A stretch of DNA of 64,000 bases, from positions 596,373 through 660,372 of the forward strand of contig CAVVFN010000005.1 of the NCBI GenBank assembly GCA_963747515.1, written 5' to 3'. Position numbers and translations under genes: made by a program. Below are positions 17,641 through 27,326 of this stretch, piece after piece (position 1 is the first letter of the stretch; each line of letters starts with the position of its first letter). Source of the DNA: Mariniphaga sp963747515 (GTDB taxonomy: Bacteria; Bacteroidota; Bacteroidia; Bacteroidales; Prolixibacteraceae). The notes under the pieces are model-generated. The model was not told the DNA's origin, did no database searches, and was given only the letters and a program-made list of their open reading frames with translations.

Positions 17641-18978
17641 TTAGAATTCTCTTATTTTTATACTTCTGAAATGTACTTCATCGTTATGATCCTGAATATG
17701 AATGGGTCCTTTTTCTGCCATCCCGAAACCTTCCATTCCGGCAAATTTACTGTTTGCCACCCTTTGCCTGAACGCTTCACTCCCCCGCTTATACTCCAGA
17801 ACCTTTCTCCCGTTTAACCAGTGCTGAGCCGTTCCGTCGGGATAAAGAACAATCCTTCCGCGGTTCCATTCTCCCGGGCCGTTAACAAAACGGGGTTCCT
17901 TTTCAGCAGGAATAAGGTCGTACAGTGATGCCAGTGTACGGTTACCCTCAATTCCATTTTTAGCATCGGGATGATTTTCGTCGTCGAGAATCTGGTACTC
18001 CAGACCAACAGACGGACCATTATTGCCAATTCCGTACTTTATACCGCTGTTGGCACCTTTGCTGAAATTAAAATCGAACTTTAATTCAAACGGCCCGAAT
18101 TCTTCCCGGGTAATAACAGATCCCCCTTTCTTTTCCGGATTGCCTTTACCGGATAAAACCGTAAGCATTCCATCCTTAATCTCCCAACCCTGCGCCGGGA
18201 ATTCCTCCCCATCTGTACTTTTCCATTGCTCTGCAGAATTTCCGTCAAAAAGCAATTTAAAACCCTTTTCCTTTTCCGCTTTACTTAAATCATTCGGGAT
18301 GAGGTTCACCACATATATGCCTTTATTTTCGGAAGGTTCCGGATTATCGGTCTTTATGCGGATATTTCTCCACCTAATCTTTCTGCCAGCCATGGAACTG
18401 TCGCTGATGGCATGCACCTGCAAGGCAATAAAGCCTTCCATTGTCATATCATCAATAAGATGGGCAACTGCAACCCCGTTTAAATACGTTTTAATATCCG
18501 ATCCGATGCATTCAATCCTGTAATGATTCCATTCCTTTTTTTTGAATGCAGATTTGGCATCCGGGTTCAGGTCAAGGGGATAGAGCCAGCCGCGGCGGGC
18601 TTCATCATAAATTCCGGCACTCCATGCACGTTCTGAGGGGTCCACTTCGCACTGATAACCATGTACCCGGCCATTCATATAACCTGAATTGCTTTCACTG
18701 CGAAACTGGATGCCTGAATTAAAATCATCTTCAAGCAGCATCTCAAGTTCCAGAATAAAATCGGTATAAGTATTCTCCGTGGCAAGAAATGAATTTGGAG
18801 AATCGGCAACCGTTGTTCCAACAATCATCCCGTCAACTACTTCATATTCAGCCTTACCATTTAATTGTTTCCAACCCGTCAAATCCTTTCCGTTAAACAG
18901 GTCGACCCAACCATCGGTGGGAGCTGAACTGCAGGCACTTAAAAATAGAATTCCGGGTAAATAAAATAATTTCTTCAT
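17641..18978 (-). CDS. Lipoprotein with two DUF1080 (3-keto-disaccharide hydrolase) domains
   Basis: Start chosen at the ATG at 18978, which gives MKKLFYLPGILFLSACSS, a clear lipoprotein signal with lipobox LSAC; an upstream extension to 19047 has no signal character. The mature protein (about 430 residues) holds two concanavalin-like DUF1080 domains. The first begins WVDLFNGKDLTGWKQ (residue about 24) and contains NSGIQFRSE. The second begins FKLLFDGNSAEQWKS (about 240) and contains ANSGIKYGI. DUF1080 proteins are associated with hydrolysis of 3-keto-glycosides. Duplication in one chain is known in the family. First gene of the operon with the isomerase and oxidoreductase; expected at the periplasmic or surface face of a membrane. 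Confidence 0.88.
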   Translation of the reverse strand: MKKLFYLPGILFLSACSSAPTDGWVDLFNGKDLTGWKQLNGKAEYEVVDGMIVGTTVADSPNSFLATENTYTDFILELEMLLEDDFNSGIQFRSESNSGYMNGRVHGYQCEVDPSERAWSAGIYDEARRGWLYPLDLNPDAKSAFKKKEWNHYRIECIGSDIKTYLNGVAVAHLIDDMTMEGFIALQVHAISDSSMAGRKIRWRNIRIKTDNPEPSENKGIYVVNLIPNDLSKAEKEKGFKLLFDGNSAEQWKSTDGEEFPAQGWEIKDGMLTVLSGKGNPEKKGGSVITREEFGPFELKFDFNFSKGANSGIKYGIGNNGPSVGLEYQILDDENHPDAKNGIEGNRTLASLYDLIPAEKEPRFVNGPGEWNRGRIVLYPDGTAQHWLNGRKVLEYKRGSEAFRQRVANSKFAGMEGFGMAEKGPIHIQDHNDEVHFRSIKIREF

Positions 18979-19340
18979 ACGATTAAACCTGTTTATTCGT
19001 AAAGGTGTTGTTAGCATGCCTGCCTGGCAGACAGGGAACCGGCACATCCCGACAACCCTGGGGATTTATCACCACCGGGTGGTGTGAATTCATGCTCATG
19101 CTCATCTGATATGCAAACCTTTCGTTTTGTTTTCTTTCTGTCTCTGCTTTTGGCGTACAAAATCCGACAGTATACAAATGTAATTATTTTTGACAATGAA
19201 AACAGGTGTTACAATCCAGAATTGTATCCTACCGGCATTTTACCTGTTTCTGTATTCCTGTTTTTGCCTTTTCAGGCCAGAGTCATAAACTTAAAAGGTT
19301 CCGGTACATTGCGAGGCAAACAGTGCCTGCATAGCTGGTT
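18979..19340. other. Intergenic region with small palindromes
   Basis: About 360 bases separate the DUF1080 operon from the SGNH gene. It holds two GC-rich palindromes close to the DUF1080 start: CCTGCCTGGCAGACAGG (19019-19035) and CACCACCGGGTGGTG (19070-19084, perfect). Both lie in the predicted leader of the operon, and they could be a small interspersed repeat or leader hairpins. Plus-strand open frames here have no protein-like features. Confidence 0.4.
19175..19182 (-). promoter_or_regulatory. Putative -7 element of the DUF1080 operon
   Basis: Reads TACATTTG on the minus strand, matching TAnnTTTG. It predicts a leader of about 190 bases that contains the two palindromes noted above. Confidence 0.35.
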
Positions 19341-20309
19341 TTATTTTCCGGTAACCGGTGAACCCAGCAACTTTTCAATCTCCTTTGCAATTTTTTCTGA
19401 GGCAACAGTTGCTCCCTTATCATTAAGATGCGTGGCATCAAACCAATAATGAGGTGCATTAAAAATCGAATCGGGCAATACAATAACATCTGCTACAGAC
19501 CTGTAGTAATCATAAAGCAAAGGCAACCTCATACCGCTTCCCGATTCCCTGAGGTAAAGAAAAACGATGCGGCAACCGTTGTTTTCGGCCATAGCTGCAA
19601 TTTCTTCCAGATAATGCCTTGAATAATGAAGTTCTATTGTTCTTACCAATGAGGCTTTTTTATTTTTTAAACGTCTCTCCCAATTCAACCTGTTGTTCAG
19701 CAACAACTCTTCATCTGCTGTTGAGTGGGTAGGTATGTATCCATGATCGGCTGCAGAATCTCCGGTTAATTCAGGCAAACCAAAAAGTTTCCCCTTAAGG
19801 AATTCAAACCGGAGAACTAGCCCTTTCCATAAGGCTGCCGGATACCGCTGGTTAAAGAAAACATGAGATGCAACAATATCTTCTGATTCCGCCAGGTAAG
19901 GAAAAACAGGATGGCTCTTCTTAGGTTCATCTTCGGCAACTTCAATTACCACCAGCCGGGGATTCTTTTGGCGGAAAACATCCTTAAGCATGCTGTACTG
20001 AATATCGCGGCCACGCCGGCAATAACCCAGACTGGCTACTTTGATAATTTCCCCGGTCTGTTCCTTCAACCTTTGTTCAATCAGTTCATCCTTTACGGCA
20101 CATGCCGTTTGAGAGGCCCCGATAAAAACAACATCCAGCTTTTTATCCGACAGGAATATCCGGTCATAAATCCAGCTGGCCTTATTGCTGCACTCCCCTT
20201 TGACAAAATAATAGCTAAACTGCTTTTCGGGATTCATGCTGAACAGCAGCATTCCGCCCACAAAAACAGGCAATACAAAAAACGCTATCTGCTTCAACAG
20301 TTTCTTCAT
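19341..20309 (-). CDS. SGNH/DltD-AlgX-like acetyl-transfer partner of the MBOAT protein
   Basis: Predicted membrane-anchored SGNH-type protein of 322 residues that would transfer acetyl groups to an envelope polymer together with the MBOAT protein. The start at 20309 is preferred, since it gives a positive N-terminus with one membrane helix (about 8-24) and an ATGA overlap with the MBOAT stop. The nucleophile serine lies in FIGASQTA (Ser about 66) and the catalytic pair in WFDATHLNDKG (Asp about 291, His about 294). The acceptor polymer is unknown, as no alginate or capsule genes are adjacent. The last part of this gene recurs at 27327-27425. Confidence 0.82.
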   Translation of the reverse strand: MKKLLKQIAFFVLPVFVGGMLLFSMNPEKQFSYYFVKGECSNKASWIYDRIFLSDKKLDVVFIGASQTACAVKDELIEQRLKEQTGEIIKVASLGYCRRGRDIQYSMLKDVFRQKNPRLVVIEVAEDEPKKSHPVFPYLAESEDIVASHVFFNQRYPAALWKGLVLRFEFLKGKLFGLPELTGDSAADHGYIPTHSTADEELLLNNRLNWERRLKNKKASLVRTIELHYSRHYLEEIAAMAENNGCRIVFLYLRESGSGMRLPLLYDYYRSVADVIVLPDSIFNAPHYWFDATHLNDKGATVASEKIAKEIEKLLGSPVTGK

Positions 20310-21751
20310 CAAAATTGAAAATATATAAATTCCGGTGCTGTTTTCAATCTTCCCAAAAACAGAATCATCAACAGAAGGAGATAGTAAAACGACCACCTTA
20401 CCGGTTTCATTGTTATTTCGGGTAATTGTCCTGATGAACGACGGGCCGACAAATATTCCACAATTAAAAAAAGAGGGAAAGCATACGCCAGCATTCGTCC
20501 CGGTTCATTAAGCCCCCCTTCACTCATTATGAGATTCCTTAATTCTGAAGTCTGAAATGTTTCCCACCTAAAGATTTTACCAAGCAAGTACAAGAGCTGT
20601 TGTCCACTCTCGGCCCTGAAAAAAATCCAGGCCAGGTTTACGGCAACAAAGGTAACCATCCACCCTGACACTTTTTTCAATTTTGCAGGCATATCTGTTA
20701 AACGGGAAAAAAATCTTTCGCCAACATAAAATATTCCATGAATCAACCCCCATAAAAGAAAAGTAACATTCGCACCGTGCCACAATCCCGATATGAGAAA
20801 AGTTACCAGAATGTTCCTGACCCATTTTGCCGTTTTTACCTTACTCCCTCCCATAGGTATATACAGATAATCTCTGAACCAAGTAGACAGTGAGATGTGC
20901 CATCTTTGCCAAAAATCTTTAAAAGAGGCAGCAAAATAAGGAGTCCTGAAATTTAGCATCAGCTCAATGCCAAATAACCGGGCAGTGCCCACAGCAATGT
21001 CGGAGTATCCTGAAAAGTCGCAGTAGATCTGAAAGCCAAAGGCAAAAGTAGCCATCAGGATAACCGGGCCTGAGAAATGGTCAGGTTGTCCGTATACAGC
21101 ATTCACCCACACGGCGAGCTGATCGGCAATTACCATCTTCTTGAAATATCCCCACAACATCAGTCTCAGACCTGAAGCAGCCTGCTCATACGAGAATTGA
21201 GGTTTCCTTTCAAACTGAGGCAGCAGATTGGCAGCTCTTTCGATTGGACCGGCAACCAGCTGCGGGAAAAACGATACAAAGGTAAAGAATGTAAGAACAT
21301 TTTTGGTGGGTATAAGCTTGCGGAAATAAATATCGAGGGTATAGCTTAGGGTTTGAAAAGTATAAAAACTAATTCCCACCGGAAGAATAATATCGAGGCT
21401 GCTCCATTGACCTGCTGTAACACCGCCAGTTAATTCCCGGAAAGAACCGACAAAAAAATTAAAATATTTAAATACAAACAGTATCCCGATGTTTTGCAGC
21501 AAGCTCAGGAAAAGGAGAAATTTTCTTTTACGGCTGTTTATGGTTTTGTACAGGTACTTGCCAATAAGAAAATCGGACCCAGAGCTGAATGCGATCAATA
21601 GCAGAAACCGCCAGTCCCACCATCCGTAAAAAACATAACTGCCGACAAACAGAATTATCTTTCCTGCGGTCGGACTCCCGGGTGCTGCTGCCCAAAACAA
21701 GGCAAAGACCAGAATCAGAAAAATCAGAAAATCAAGACTGTTAAAAAGCAT
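20309..21751 (-). CDS. MBOAT family membrane O-acyltransferase (AlgI/DltB-like)
   Basis: Polytopic membrane-bound O-acyltransferase of 480 residues that carries acetyl groups from the cytoplasm across the membrane. The family's conserved histidine is in ISGLWHGANVTFLLWG near residue 324, and the upstream FWQRWHISLSTWFRDYLYIPMGG block near 275-297 is the classical AlgI signature. About eleven hydrophobic segments are visible. Its 3' end overlaps the SGNH gene by 4 bases, giving a two-gene acetylation module. The 5' 100 bases and upstream DNA recur nearly perfectly at 27424-27582. Confidence 0.93.
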   Translation of the reverse strand: MLFNSLDFLIFLILVFALFWAAAPGSPTAGKIILFVGSYVFYGWWDWRFLLLIAFSSGSDFLIGKYLYKTINSRKRKFLLFLSLLQNIGILFVFKYFNFFVGSFRELTGGVTAGQWSSLDIILPVGISFYTFQTLSYTLDIYFRKLIPTKNVLTFFTFVSFFPQLVAGPIERAANLLPQFERKPQFSYEQAASGLRLMLWGYFKKMVIADQLAVWVNAVYGQPDHFSGPVILMATFAFGFQIYCDFSGYSDIAVGTARLFGIELMLNFRTPYFAASFKDFWQRWHISLSTWFRDYLYIPMGGSKVKTAKWVRNILVTFLISGLWHGANVTFLLWGLIHGIFYVGERFFSRLTDMPAKLKKVSGWMVTFVAVNLAWIFFRAESGQQLLYLLGKIFRWETFQTSELRNLIMSEGGLNEPGRMLAYAFPLFLIVEYLSARRSSGQLPEITMKPVRWSFYYLLLLMILFLGRLKTAPEFIYFQF

Positions 21752-21775
21752 AAACAGCTTTTGGTTTACCAGGTT

Positions 21776-22000
21776 TCACATTGAGCCGGTCAAAATTAGC
21801 AATAATTTTGTGACATTTAATCTTCTTCGTTCTTTATTCAGCTCCGCCAAAGCAGCTATCAGTTCTTCAGTTCCTAACTTCTTTTCCGTAATTCCCAGGG
21901 ATAACTCCTGCCAAGCAAATTTTAAATCCTCCTCAACATTCTTAGAAAAACTGAAACCTTGCCATAAAGTTTCTTGATATGAAGATACTTCTATTTCCAT
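21776..22000 (-). CDS. Small hypothetical protein upstream of the MBOAT gene
   Basis: Possible 74-residue protein starting MEIEVSSYQE, 24 bases before the MBOAT start and on the same strand. It is mainly charged and helical with a hydrophobic end (KLLLILTGSM), and resembles no family known to me. A longer start at 22054 adds a weakly hydrophobic tail. Its last ten codons lie in the segment duplicated at 27.5 kb, where the rest of the gene is missing. It may be a real small operon member or a remnant. Confidence 0.35.
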   Translation of the reverse strand: MEIEVSSYQETLWQGFSFSKNVEEDLKFAWQELSLGITEKKLGTEELIAALAELNKERRRLNVTKLLLILTGSM

Positions 22001-22053
22001 ATTTAATGAAAGAATCACTAATTTTTTATTATGCAAACTAATTGAAATATACA

Positions 22054-22061
22054 TATATTTG
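22054..22061 (+). promoter_or_regulatory. Putative -7 element of the SusC/SusD operon
   Basis: TATATTTG matches TAnnTTTG on the plus strand and gives a leader of about 140 bases before the susC-like ATG at 22210. The -33 region is AT-rich without a clear TTTG. Confidence 0.35.
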
Positions 22062-22209
22062 TTAGAGCAACTAATTTTTTAAAAAAATCCTGCTTATGAT
22101 TCAACTCAACAACAAAAAAACCAAATGGAATTGTCCTATACTTTCATGTGAGGAAATAATCATCCCGTTTTTTTAAACCGGGTAGTTCAAATCTAAATAA
22201 ATTATACGT

Positions 22210-25200
22210 ATGAAAAAAAGAGAATGTTTTTTTTGGAATTGGAAAATTCCTGGTTTACAAAAAGTATTACTAATGATGAAAATAACTGTTTTCTTCTTAT
22301 TACTTTCTGTAATTAATGTCTTTGCAAATAAAACGTATTCGCAAACCGAACTGCTAAACCTCTACAGTAAAAATCCTTCTCTAAAAGAGGAAATGGGTAC
22401 CACTCATGAGGGTGCTAAAAACGATGGGTTGGCTCAGCAGCAGAACTCGGTTTCAGGAACCGTAACCGATGAATCCGGGCAACCACTTCCCGGTGTTACC
22501 GTTATGGTAAAAGGTACGAATAAGGGTACAGTTACCAATACTGACGGGAATTATACCCTTAGCGACATTCCTGAAAATGCCACCTTACAGTTTTCCTTCA
22601 TTGGGATGCGGATTCAGGAGGTTGTTGTAGGGAACAAGACGAACATCAATGTTTCGCTGGCGCAAGAGACCATAGGAATTGATGAAGTGGTTGCCATTGG
22701 ATATGCAACCAGAGAGAAGGGCCGGCTGACCGGATCAGTAAGCTCTGTATCAGGAGAATTGGTTGACCAGTCCCCTTCAGTTGATGTTGCAAAGTCCCTA
22801 CAGGGAAGGTTACCGGGGCTGAAAGTAAACGACCGCGGTGGAGAACCAGGTAACCCTGAAACAGAAATACTCATCAGGGGCAAATCAACTTTAGGGAACA
22901 ATTCACCCCTGATTGTTATTGACGGAGTGCCAAGATCACAAACTGATTTTACCAATTTGTCATCAGAGGACATTGCTGATATCAGCATATTAAAGGATGC
23001 CGCAGCAGCAATTTACGGGGCCCGCGCTGCCAATGGTGTTATTTTAGTGGTGACAAAAAGGGGAAAATCCGGAGTTAATGAAATCTCAATTGATTCAAAT
23101 TATGGATTATCGACTTTCGCGAGGGTGCCCAACTTAATGAATTCCTACCAGTTTGCCGTCTACAAGAATGAAATAGAAGCAGGCTTTGGAAGATCCCCAT
23201 TTTTCTCCGAGGAGGATATAAGTAAATTTCAAAGTGGCGATTATCCTTTAACCCACGGGAGCCCGAACTGGTATGAATATACATACAGAGATTTTGCTCC
23301 CCAAACACAACATACTGTTTCCGCCAGCGGGGGCAGCGACAAGATTAAGTATTTTTTAAGTGGCGAATACCTTAATAAGGGTTCACAGTATTGGAGTGGC
23401 GATAGTTCCTTTGACAGATACCAGGTAAGATCGAACATTGATGCGCAGGTTGCACCATGGTTAAAATTGGGCGTTGACCTGTCGGGTTCTGTCAGGAAAA
23501 GACACTATCCACAATTTCAACCATGGTATGAAATACTCCAGATTAAGCCCTACGCTGTTGCAACATTTCCTAACGGAGAATATGGATCAGGAATTGCCAA
23601 CATCAATTTCAGGAATGTTACATCTGACAGGTCCGGGTATCAGGAAGAATTTGATAAATCATTACGTTCAGTTTTTTCTTTTAACCTGAATATGGACTGG
23701 TTGACAAAAGGGTTAAGCTTATTGGGAAATGCTTCCTTTGATTTTGACGACAACAACTATATGATGTATTTTGAGCCTTCCACTGTATATGATATGGATA
23801 AAAACACAGGTGAGCTGATTCAAAAGTGGGGCTATGGCGGTTCGATTAGAACGTTAACCAAACAATACAATCTTGTTCGTGATCAATTTTCCAATATACG
23901 ATTGGATTACGAGAAGACCTTTGAGGATCATAATTTTACTGCTTTTTTGGGATATGAACAATCTCAAGGGTACAATGAAATGTTGCAAGGGTTCAGAAGA
24001 AACGTAGTGAGTAAATTGAAGTTGGATTTGGACCTGGCAGGTACGGATCAGCAGTCATCAAATGGAAACTCCGGGGAATATGGAAGGGTTAACTATTTTG
24101 GTTCCATTGGGTATGATTACCAAAGGAAATACTTGATCGACCTTACTTTCAGACGCGATGGTTCATATAACTTCCCAAATAAAGGACGTTTTGGTAATTT
24201 CCCGTCTGTTTCCGTTGGCTGGACCATTTCAAAAGAGCGTTTTATGGCTTCTACCGATACCTGGCTGGATAACCTAAAGCTCAGGACTTCTTATGCCATG
24301 ATGGGAAATGACCGGATTGAGAGTTTTCAATATTTAGCGAAATATAATTTATCCGATTTTCATATATTTGGAGAAAATGGTGGTGCACGGTATGATGCTT
24401 TTGTTCAGGCAAACGTGCCAAATCCTGATATTACCTGGGAAAAATCCAAAAACTTTAACGTCGGTTTCGATGCGAACATGTTTGATAATAAGCTCGTGGT
24501 AAACTTCGACTATTTCTATGAAAAAAGAAGAGATATCCTGATTACACGTAATGCATCGATACCTAACTATACCGGATTACAACTGCCGCAGGAAAACCTG
24601 GGAAAAGTAGATAACGAAGGGGTTGAAATAGTGGCTAATTATCAAAACAACATAGGCGATTTCTATTATACCATTGGAGGTAATTTCCAGTATTCTGATA
24701 ACCGGATTGTTTATATTGACGAGCCCGCCAATGTTCCTGAATACAGGAAAGCGGAAGGAAAACCTATCGACAGCAAGATCACCTATAAAACGAATGGAAT
24801 ATTCCATGATGCAAACGACCTGGCCAATCCGCCCGAGGGTGTTGTGGTGATACCCGGTCAGGAACCCGGTGATCTCAGATATGTAGATGTGAACAAGGAT
24901 GGAAGGATTGACGGAGAAGACCAATACAGAAGAGATATCAGTGCAACTCCAAAAATTCAGTATGGATTTAATCCAAGTTTACAGTACAAAGGAATTAATG
25001 TGAACCTTTTCTTTTACGGACAAGCAATGGTTGAAACACCAGTTGTATTTTCGTCCCCGGTGACAAGATTAAATGTGCCTTCCTATTATTTTGACTTAAG
25101 GTGGACAGAGAATAACATGGATGGCCCTTTTCCTAGGGCTTATCCCGGCATCAATGATGTTAATACACGAAATTCAGACTTTTGGTTCTTCAATTCAGCC

Positions 25201-25467
25201 TATATTGCCCTGAAGAACGTGACCCTTTCCTACACCCTGCCTTCAAGGTGGACGTCGCGGATAAATTTCAACAGTGTTCAGTTCTACGCGAAAGCATCTG
25301 ATCTGTGGATTTTATGGGATGGCATTTCAGCCCGCACCGGACAAAAAGATTTATTTCCTGAATTGGGGACTTCAGACTTAGGAGGGAGTGTAGCCTGGAA
25401 CCCGGCTTATTATTATCCTCAAACAACTACCGTTACTTTTGGAGTAAGAATTAATCTTTCAAATTAA
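22210..25467 (+). CDS. SusC/RagA family TonB-linked outer-membrane receptor
   Basis: TonB-dependent transporter, 1085 residues, that imports a glycan or other large nutrient through the outer membrane. After a long signal region (to about residue 45, TYSQ) come a carboxypeptidase-regulatory-like beta domain (VSGTVTDESGQPLPGVTV, about 79-160), the plug (SLQGRLPGLKVNDRGGEPG, about 197-215; IRGKSTLGNNSPLIVIDGVPR) and a barrel of 22 expected strands. There is no STN domain, so it does not signal to an anti-sigma factor by the FecA route. It is followed after 5 bases by the SusD-like gene. No glycoside hydrolase lies next to it, so the ligand cannot be deduced. Confidence 0.97.
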   Translation: MKKRECFFWNWKIPGLQKVLLMMKITVFFLLLSVINVFANKTYSQTELLNLYSKNPSLKEEMGTTHEGAKNDGLAQQQNSVSGTVTDESGQPLPGVTVMVKGTNKGTVTNTDGNYTLSDIPENATLQFSFIGMRIQEVVVGNKTNINVSLAQETIGIDEVVAIGYATREKGRLTGSVSSVSGELVDQSPSVDVAKSLQGRLPGLKVNDRGGEPGNPETEILIRGKSTLGNNSPLIVIDGVPRSQTDFTNLSSEDIADISILKDAAAAIYGARAANGVILVVTKRGKSGVNEISIDSNYGLSTFARVPNLMNSYQFAVYKNEIEAGFGRSPFFSEEDISKFQSGDYPLTHGSPNWYEYTYRDFAPQTQHTVSASGGSDKIKYFLSGEYLNKGSQYWSGDSSFDRYQVRSNIDAQVAPWLKLGVDLSGSVRKRHYPQFQPWYEILQIKPYAVATFPNGEYGSGIANINFRNVTSDRSGYQEEFDKSLRSVFSFNLNMDWLTKGLSLLGNASFDFDDNNYMMYFEPSTVYDMDKNTGELIQKWGYGGSIRTLTKQYNLVRDQFSNIRLDYEKTFEDHNFTAFLGYEQSQGYNEMLQGFRRNVVSKLKLDLDLAGTDQQSSNGNSGEYGRVNYFGSIGYDYQRKYLIDLTFRRDGSYNFPNKGRFGNFPSVSVGWTISKERFMASTDTWLDNLKLRTSYAMMGNDRIESFQYLAKYNLSDFHIFGENGGARYDAFVQANVPNPDITWEKSKNFNVGFDANMFDNKLVVNFDYFYEKRRDILITRNASIPNYTGLQLPQENLGKVDNEGVEIVANYQNNIGDFYYTIGGNFQYSDNRIVYIDEPANVPEYRKAEGKPIDSKITYKTNGIFHDANDLANPPEGVVVIPGQEPGDLRYVDVNKDGRIDGEDQYRRDISATPKIQYGFNPSLQYKGINVNLFFYGQAMVETPVVFSSPVTRLNVPSYYFDLRWTENNMDGPFPRAYPGINDVNTRNSDFWFFNSAYIALKNVTLSYTLPSRWTSRINFNSVQFYAKASDLWILWDGISARTGQKDLFPELGTSDLGGSVAWNPAYYYPQTTTVTFGVRINLSN

Positions 25468-25472
25468 TAAAA

Positions 25473-27188
25473 ATGAATGTTATGAAAATTTATAGGATAT
25501 TATTGACTACCATAGTCGCACTGTTAATTTTTTCATCCTGTGAAGATCAGGTACTGGATAAATCGCCAAGATCATCCTTTAGCGAGAATGATATATGGAG
25601 TGATTTCGAACTGACCAAGAAGTATGTGTGGAATTCGTATAGTTCTCTTGGAGCCTGGGGTATCGGAAGGATGTCTGTAACCAGCTATGAGCTCTGGAGT
25701 CTTGCCGGAGCCTCCGATCTGGCTTACGGCTTCCATCAAAGCAATGATTTTGAGACATATATGAGGGGAGAAATTAACCCCGATGATATGGCACCTTTTG
25801 CTACACTTTGGACAGACCATTATACGGAGGTTAAAAATGTAAATGTTTTTCTGCAAAATATTGATAAAGTTGAAGCAGATGCTGCCGATAAAAACCGTTT
25901 AATTGGAGAAATGAGATTTATCAGGGCTTATATATATTACGAGCTGGTCAATATTTGGGGAGGGGTGCCTCTCATTACAGAAACTTTTGGGCTGGATGAT
26001 AATTTTAATGTACCCCGGGCAAGTTATAAGGATGTTGTTGATTTTATTACAACCGAATTGGACGAAGTGGCATCCATTCTTCCTGAAACTGTACCTTCAG
26101 ACGAGTGGGGCCGGGTAACCAAAAGCGCAGCCCTTGCATTGAAATCCAGAGTATTACTTTATGCTGCCAGTAAACTGCATGATCCCGACACGCAACCAAG
26201 CGGCCCGCTTTATGATTACAATGCAACTGACAAGTGGAAAGATGCTTCAGATGCTGCCAAAGCGGTAATCAATCTGGGGATTTTTAACCTTGTACAAGTA
26301 GATGACTATAAAGGTTATAACCGGATATTTCTGAGCAATAATGAGGAAATCATATTTGCAAAGGCACATAACCCCGAGTTCAGCCATGGGGCAGGTGAAG
26401 ACCCTGATCAGCTGAACAGGCCTGCCGGGTATGCTGCCGGATGGAGTACTATACAGCCGCTGCAGAATGTTGTGGATGCTTTCCAGATGGACGATGGTTT
26501 GTCAATTGAGGAATCACCAAAATACAATCCTGATGGTATAGCTATGTACGAGAACAGGGAACTGCGTTTTTATGCCGATATTTTTTACCAGGGTGCTCCT
26601 TTCGATCCACCGCTAACATCACCAAGGTCTCCTTTTGTCGAGTATCAGATTCCGGGTGGCCTTGATGGCACAGATGGCCCGCAGGACTGGAATGCTACCT
26701 TAACAGGTTATAATATGAGGAAGTATACCAATGAAGAATATGACGGAAGCCTTGGTTTTAATAATACAACCCCTTACATCTATTTCAGACTGGCCGAAAT
26801 TTATCTGAATTATGCCGAAGCACAGTATCATTTGGGATTTGAAGATGAAGCCCGAAATTATGTCAATATGATACGCGATAGGGCACATTTACCTCCTGTC
26901 AGCACTTCAGGCGAAGATCTGTTGAACGACATCATGCATGAACGTAAAATAGAATTGTGCTTTGAAAATACCCGGTTCTTTGATGTACGCAGATGGATGA
27001 TTGCAGAAGACGTATTTAATCAGGACGGTATAGGTATCCAATGGCAGCAAACAGCTCAGAATGAATTGGTTTACCAACTCTATACAGTTAGTCATAGAAA
27101 TTTCATAAAAGAAAAAATGTATTATATTCCTATTCCCCGTTCAGAAATACAAAAATCTGAATTGGAGCAGAATGTCGGATATCAATAA
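25473..27188 (+). CDS. SusD/RagB family nutrient-binding lipoprotein
   Basis: Surface lipoprotein of 571 residues that caps the SusC-like receptor and binds its ligand. The lipobox FSSC lies near residue 23. The SusD/TPR region covers most of the chain, with the family motifs GEMRFIRAYIYYELVNIWGGVPLI (about 145-168) and the C-terminal FRLAEIYLNYAEAQYHLG (about 433-450) plus ELCFENTRFFDVRRW. ATG codons at 25473 and 25482 both give a usable signal peptide. Last gene of the pair; a hairpin follows the stop. Confidence 0.97.
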   Translation: MNVMKIYRILLTTIVALLIFSSCEDQVLDKSPRSSFSENDIWSDFELTKKYVWNSYSSLGAWGIGRMSVTSYELWSLAGASDLAYGFHQSNDFETYMRGEINPDDMAPFATLWTDHYTEVKNVNVFLQNIDKVEADAADKNRLIGEMRFIRAYIYYELVNIWGGVPLITETFGLDDNFNVPRASYKDVVDFITTELDEVASILPETVPSDEWGRVTKSAALALKSRVLLYAASKLHDPDTQPSGPLYDYNATDKWKDASDAAKAVINLGIFNLVQVDDYKGYNRIFLSNNEEIIFAKAHNPEFSHGAGEDPDQLNRPAGYAAGWSTIQPLQNVVDAFQMDDGLSIEESPKYNPDGIAMYENRELRFYADIFYQGAPFDPPLTSPRSPFVEYQIPGGLDGTDGPQDWNATLTGYNMRKYTNEEYDGSLGFNNTTPYIYFRLAEIYLNYAEAQYHLGFEDEARNYVNMIRDRAHLPPVSTSGEDLLNDIMHERKIELCFENTRFFDVRRWMIAEDVFNQDGIGIQWQQTAQNELVYQLYTVSHRNFIKEKMYYIPIPRSEIQKSELEQNVGYQ

Positions 27189-27202
27189 TGGTTTTTTTTC
27201 AC

Positions 27203-27240
27203 AAAGTTGGTTCAGGGATTTTCTCCGGACCAACTTTTTT
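27203..27240 (+). terminator. Terminator after the SusD gene
   Basis: AAAGTTGGT (27203-27211) pairs with ACCAACTTT (27229-27237) and runs into a T tract, 15 bases after the stop codon. Confidence 0.85.
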
Positions 27241-27326
27241 TATTTCAAATACAACAATACCTTTCAGTTAAAAGAATAAACGCGATGCAAAAAAGAATAA
27301 GCCTGCATTACTGATTTAATTTTTCT

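Noticed and set aside
19084..19449. 121-codon plus-strand frame with a hydrophobic stretch
   Set aside because: Overlaps the SGNH gene antisense, spans palindromes and a minus-strand promoter element; hydrophobicity reflects AT-rich DNA.
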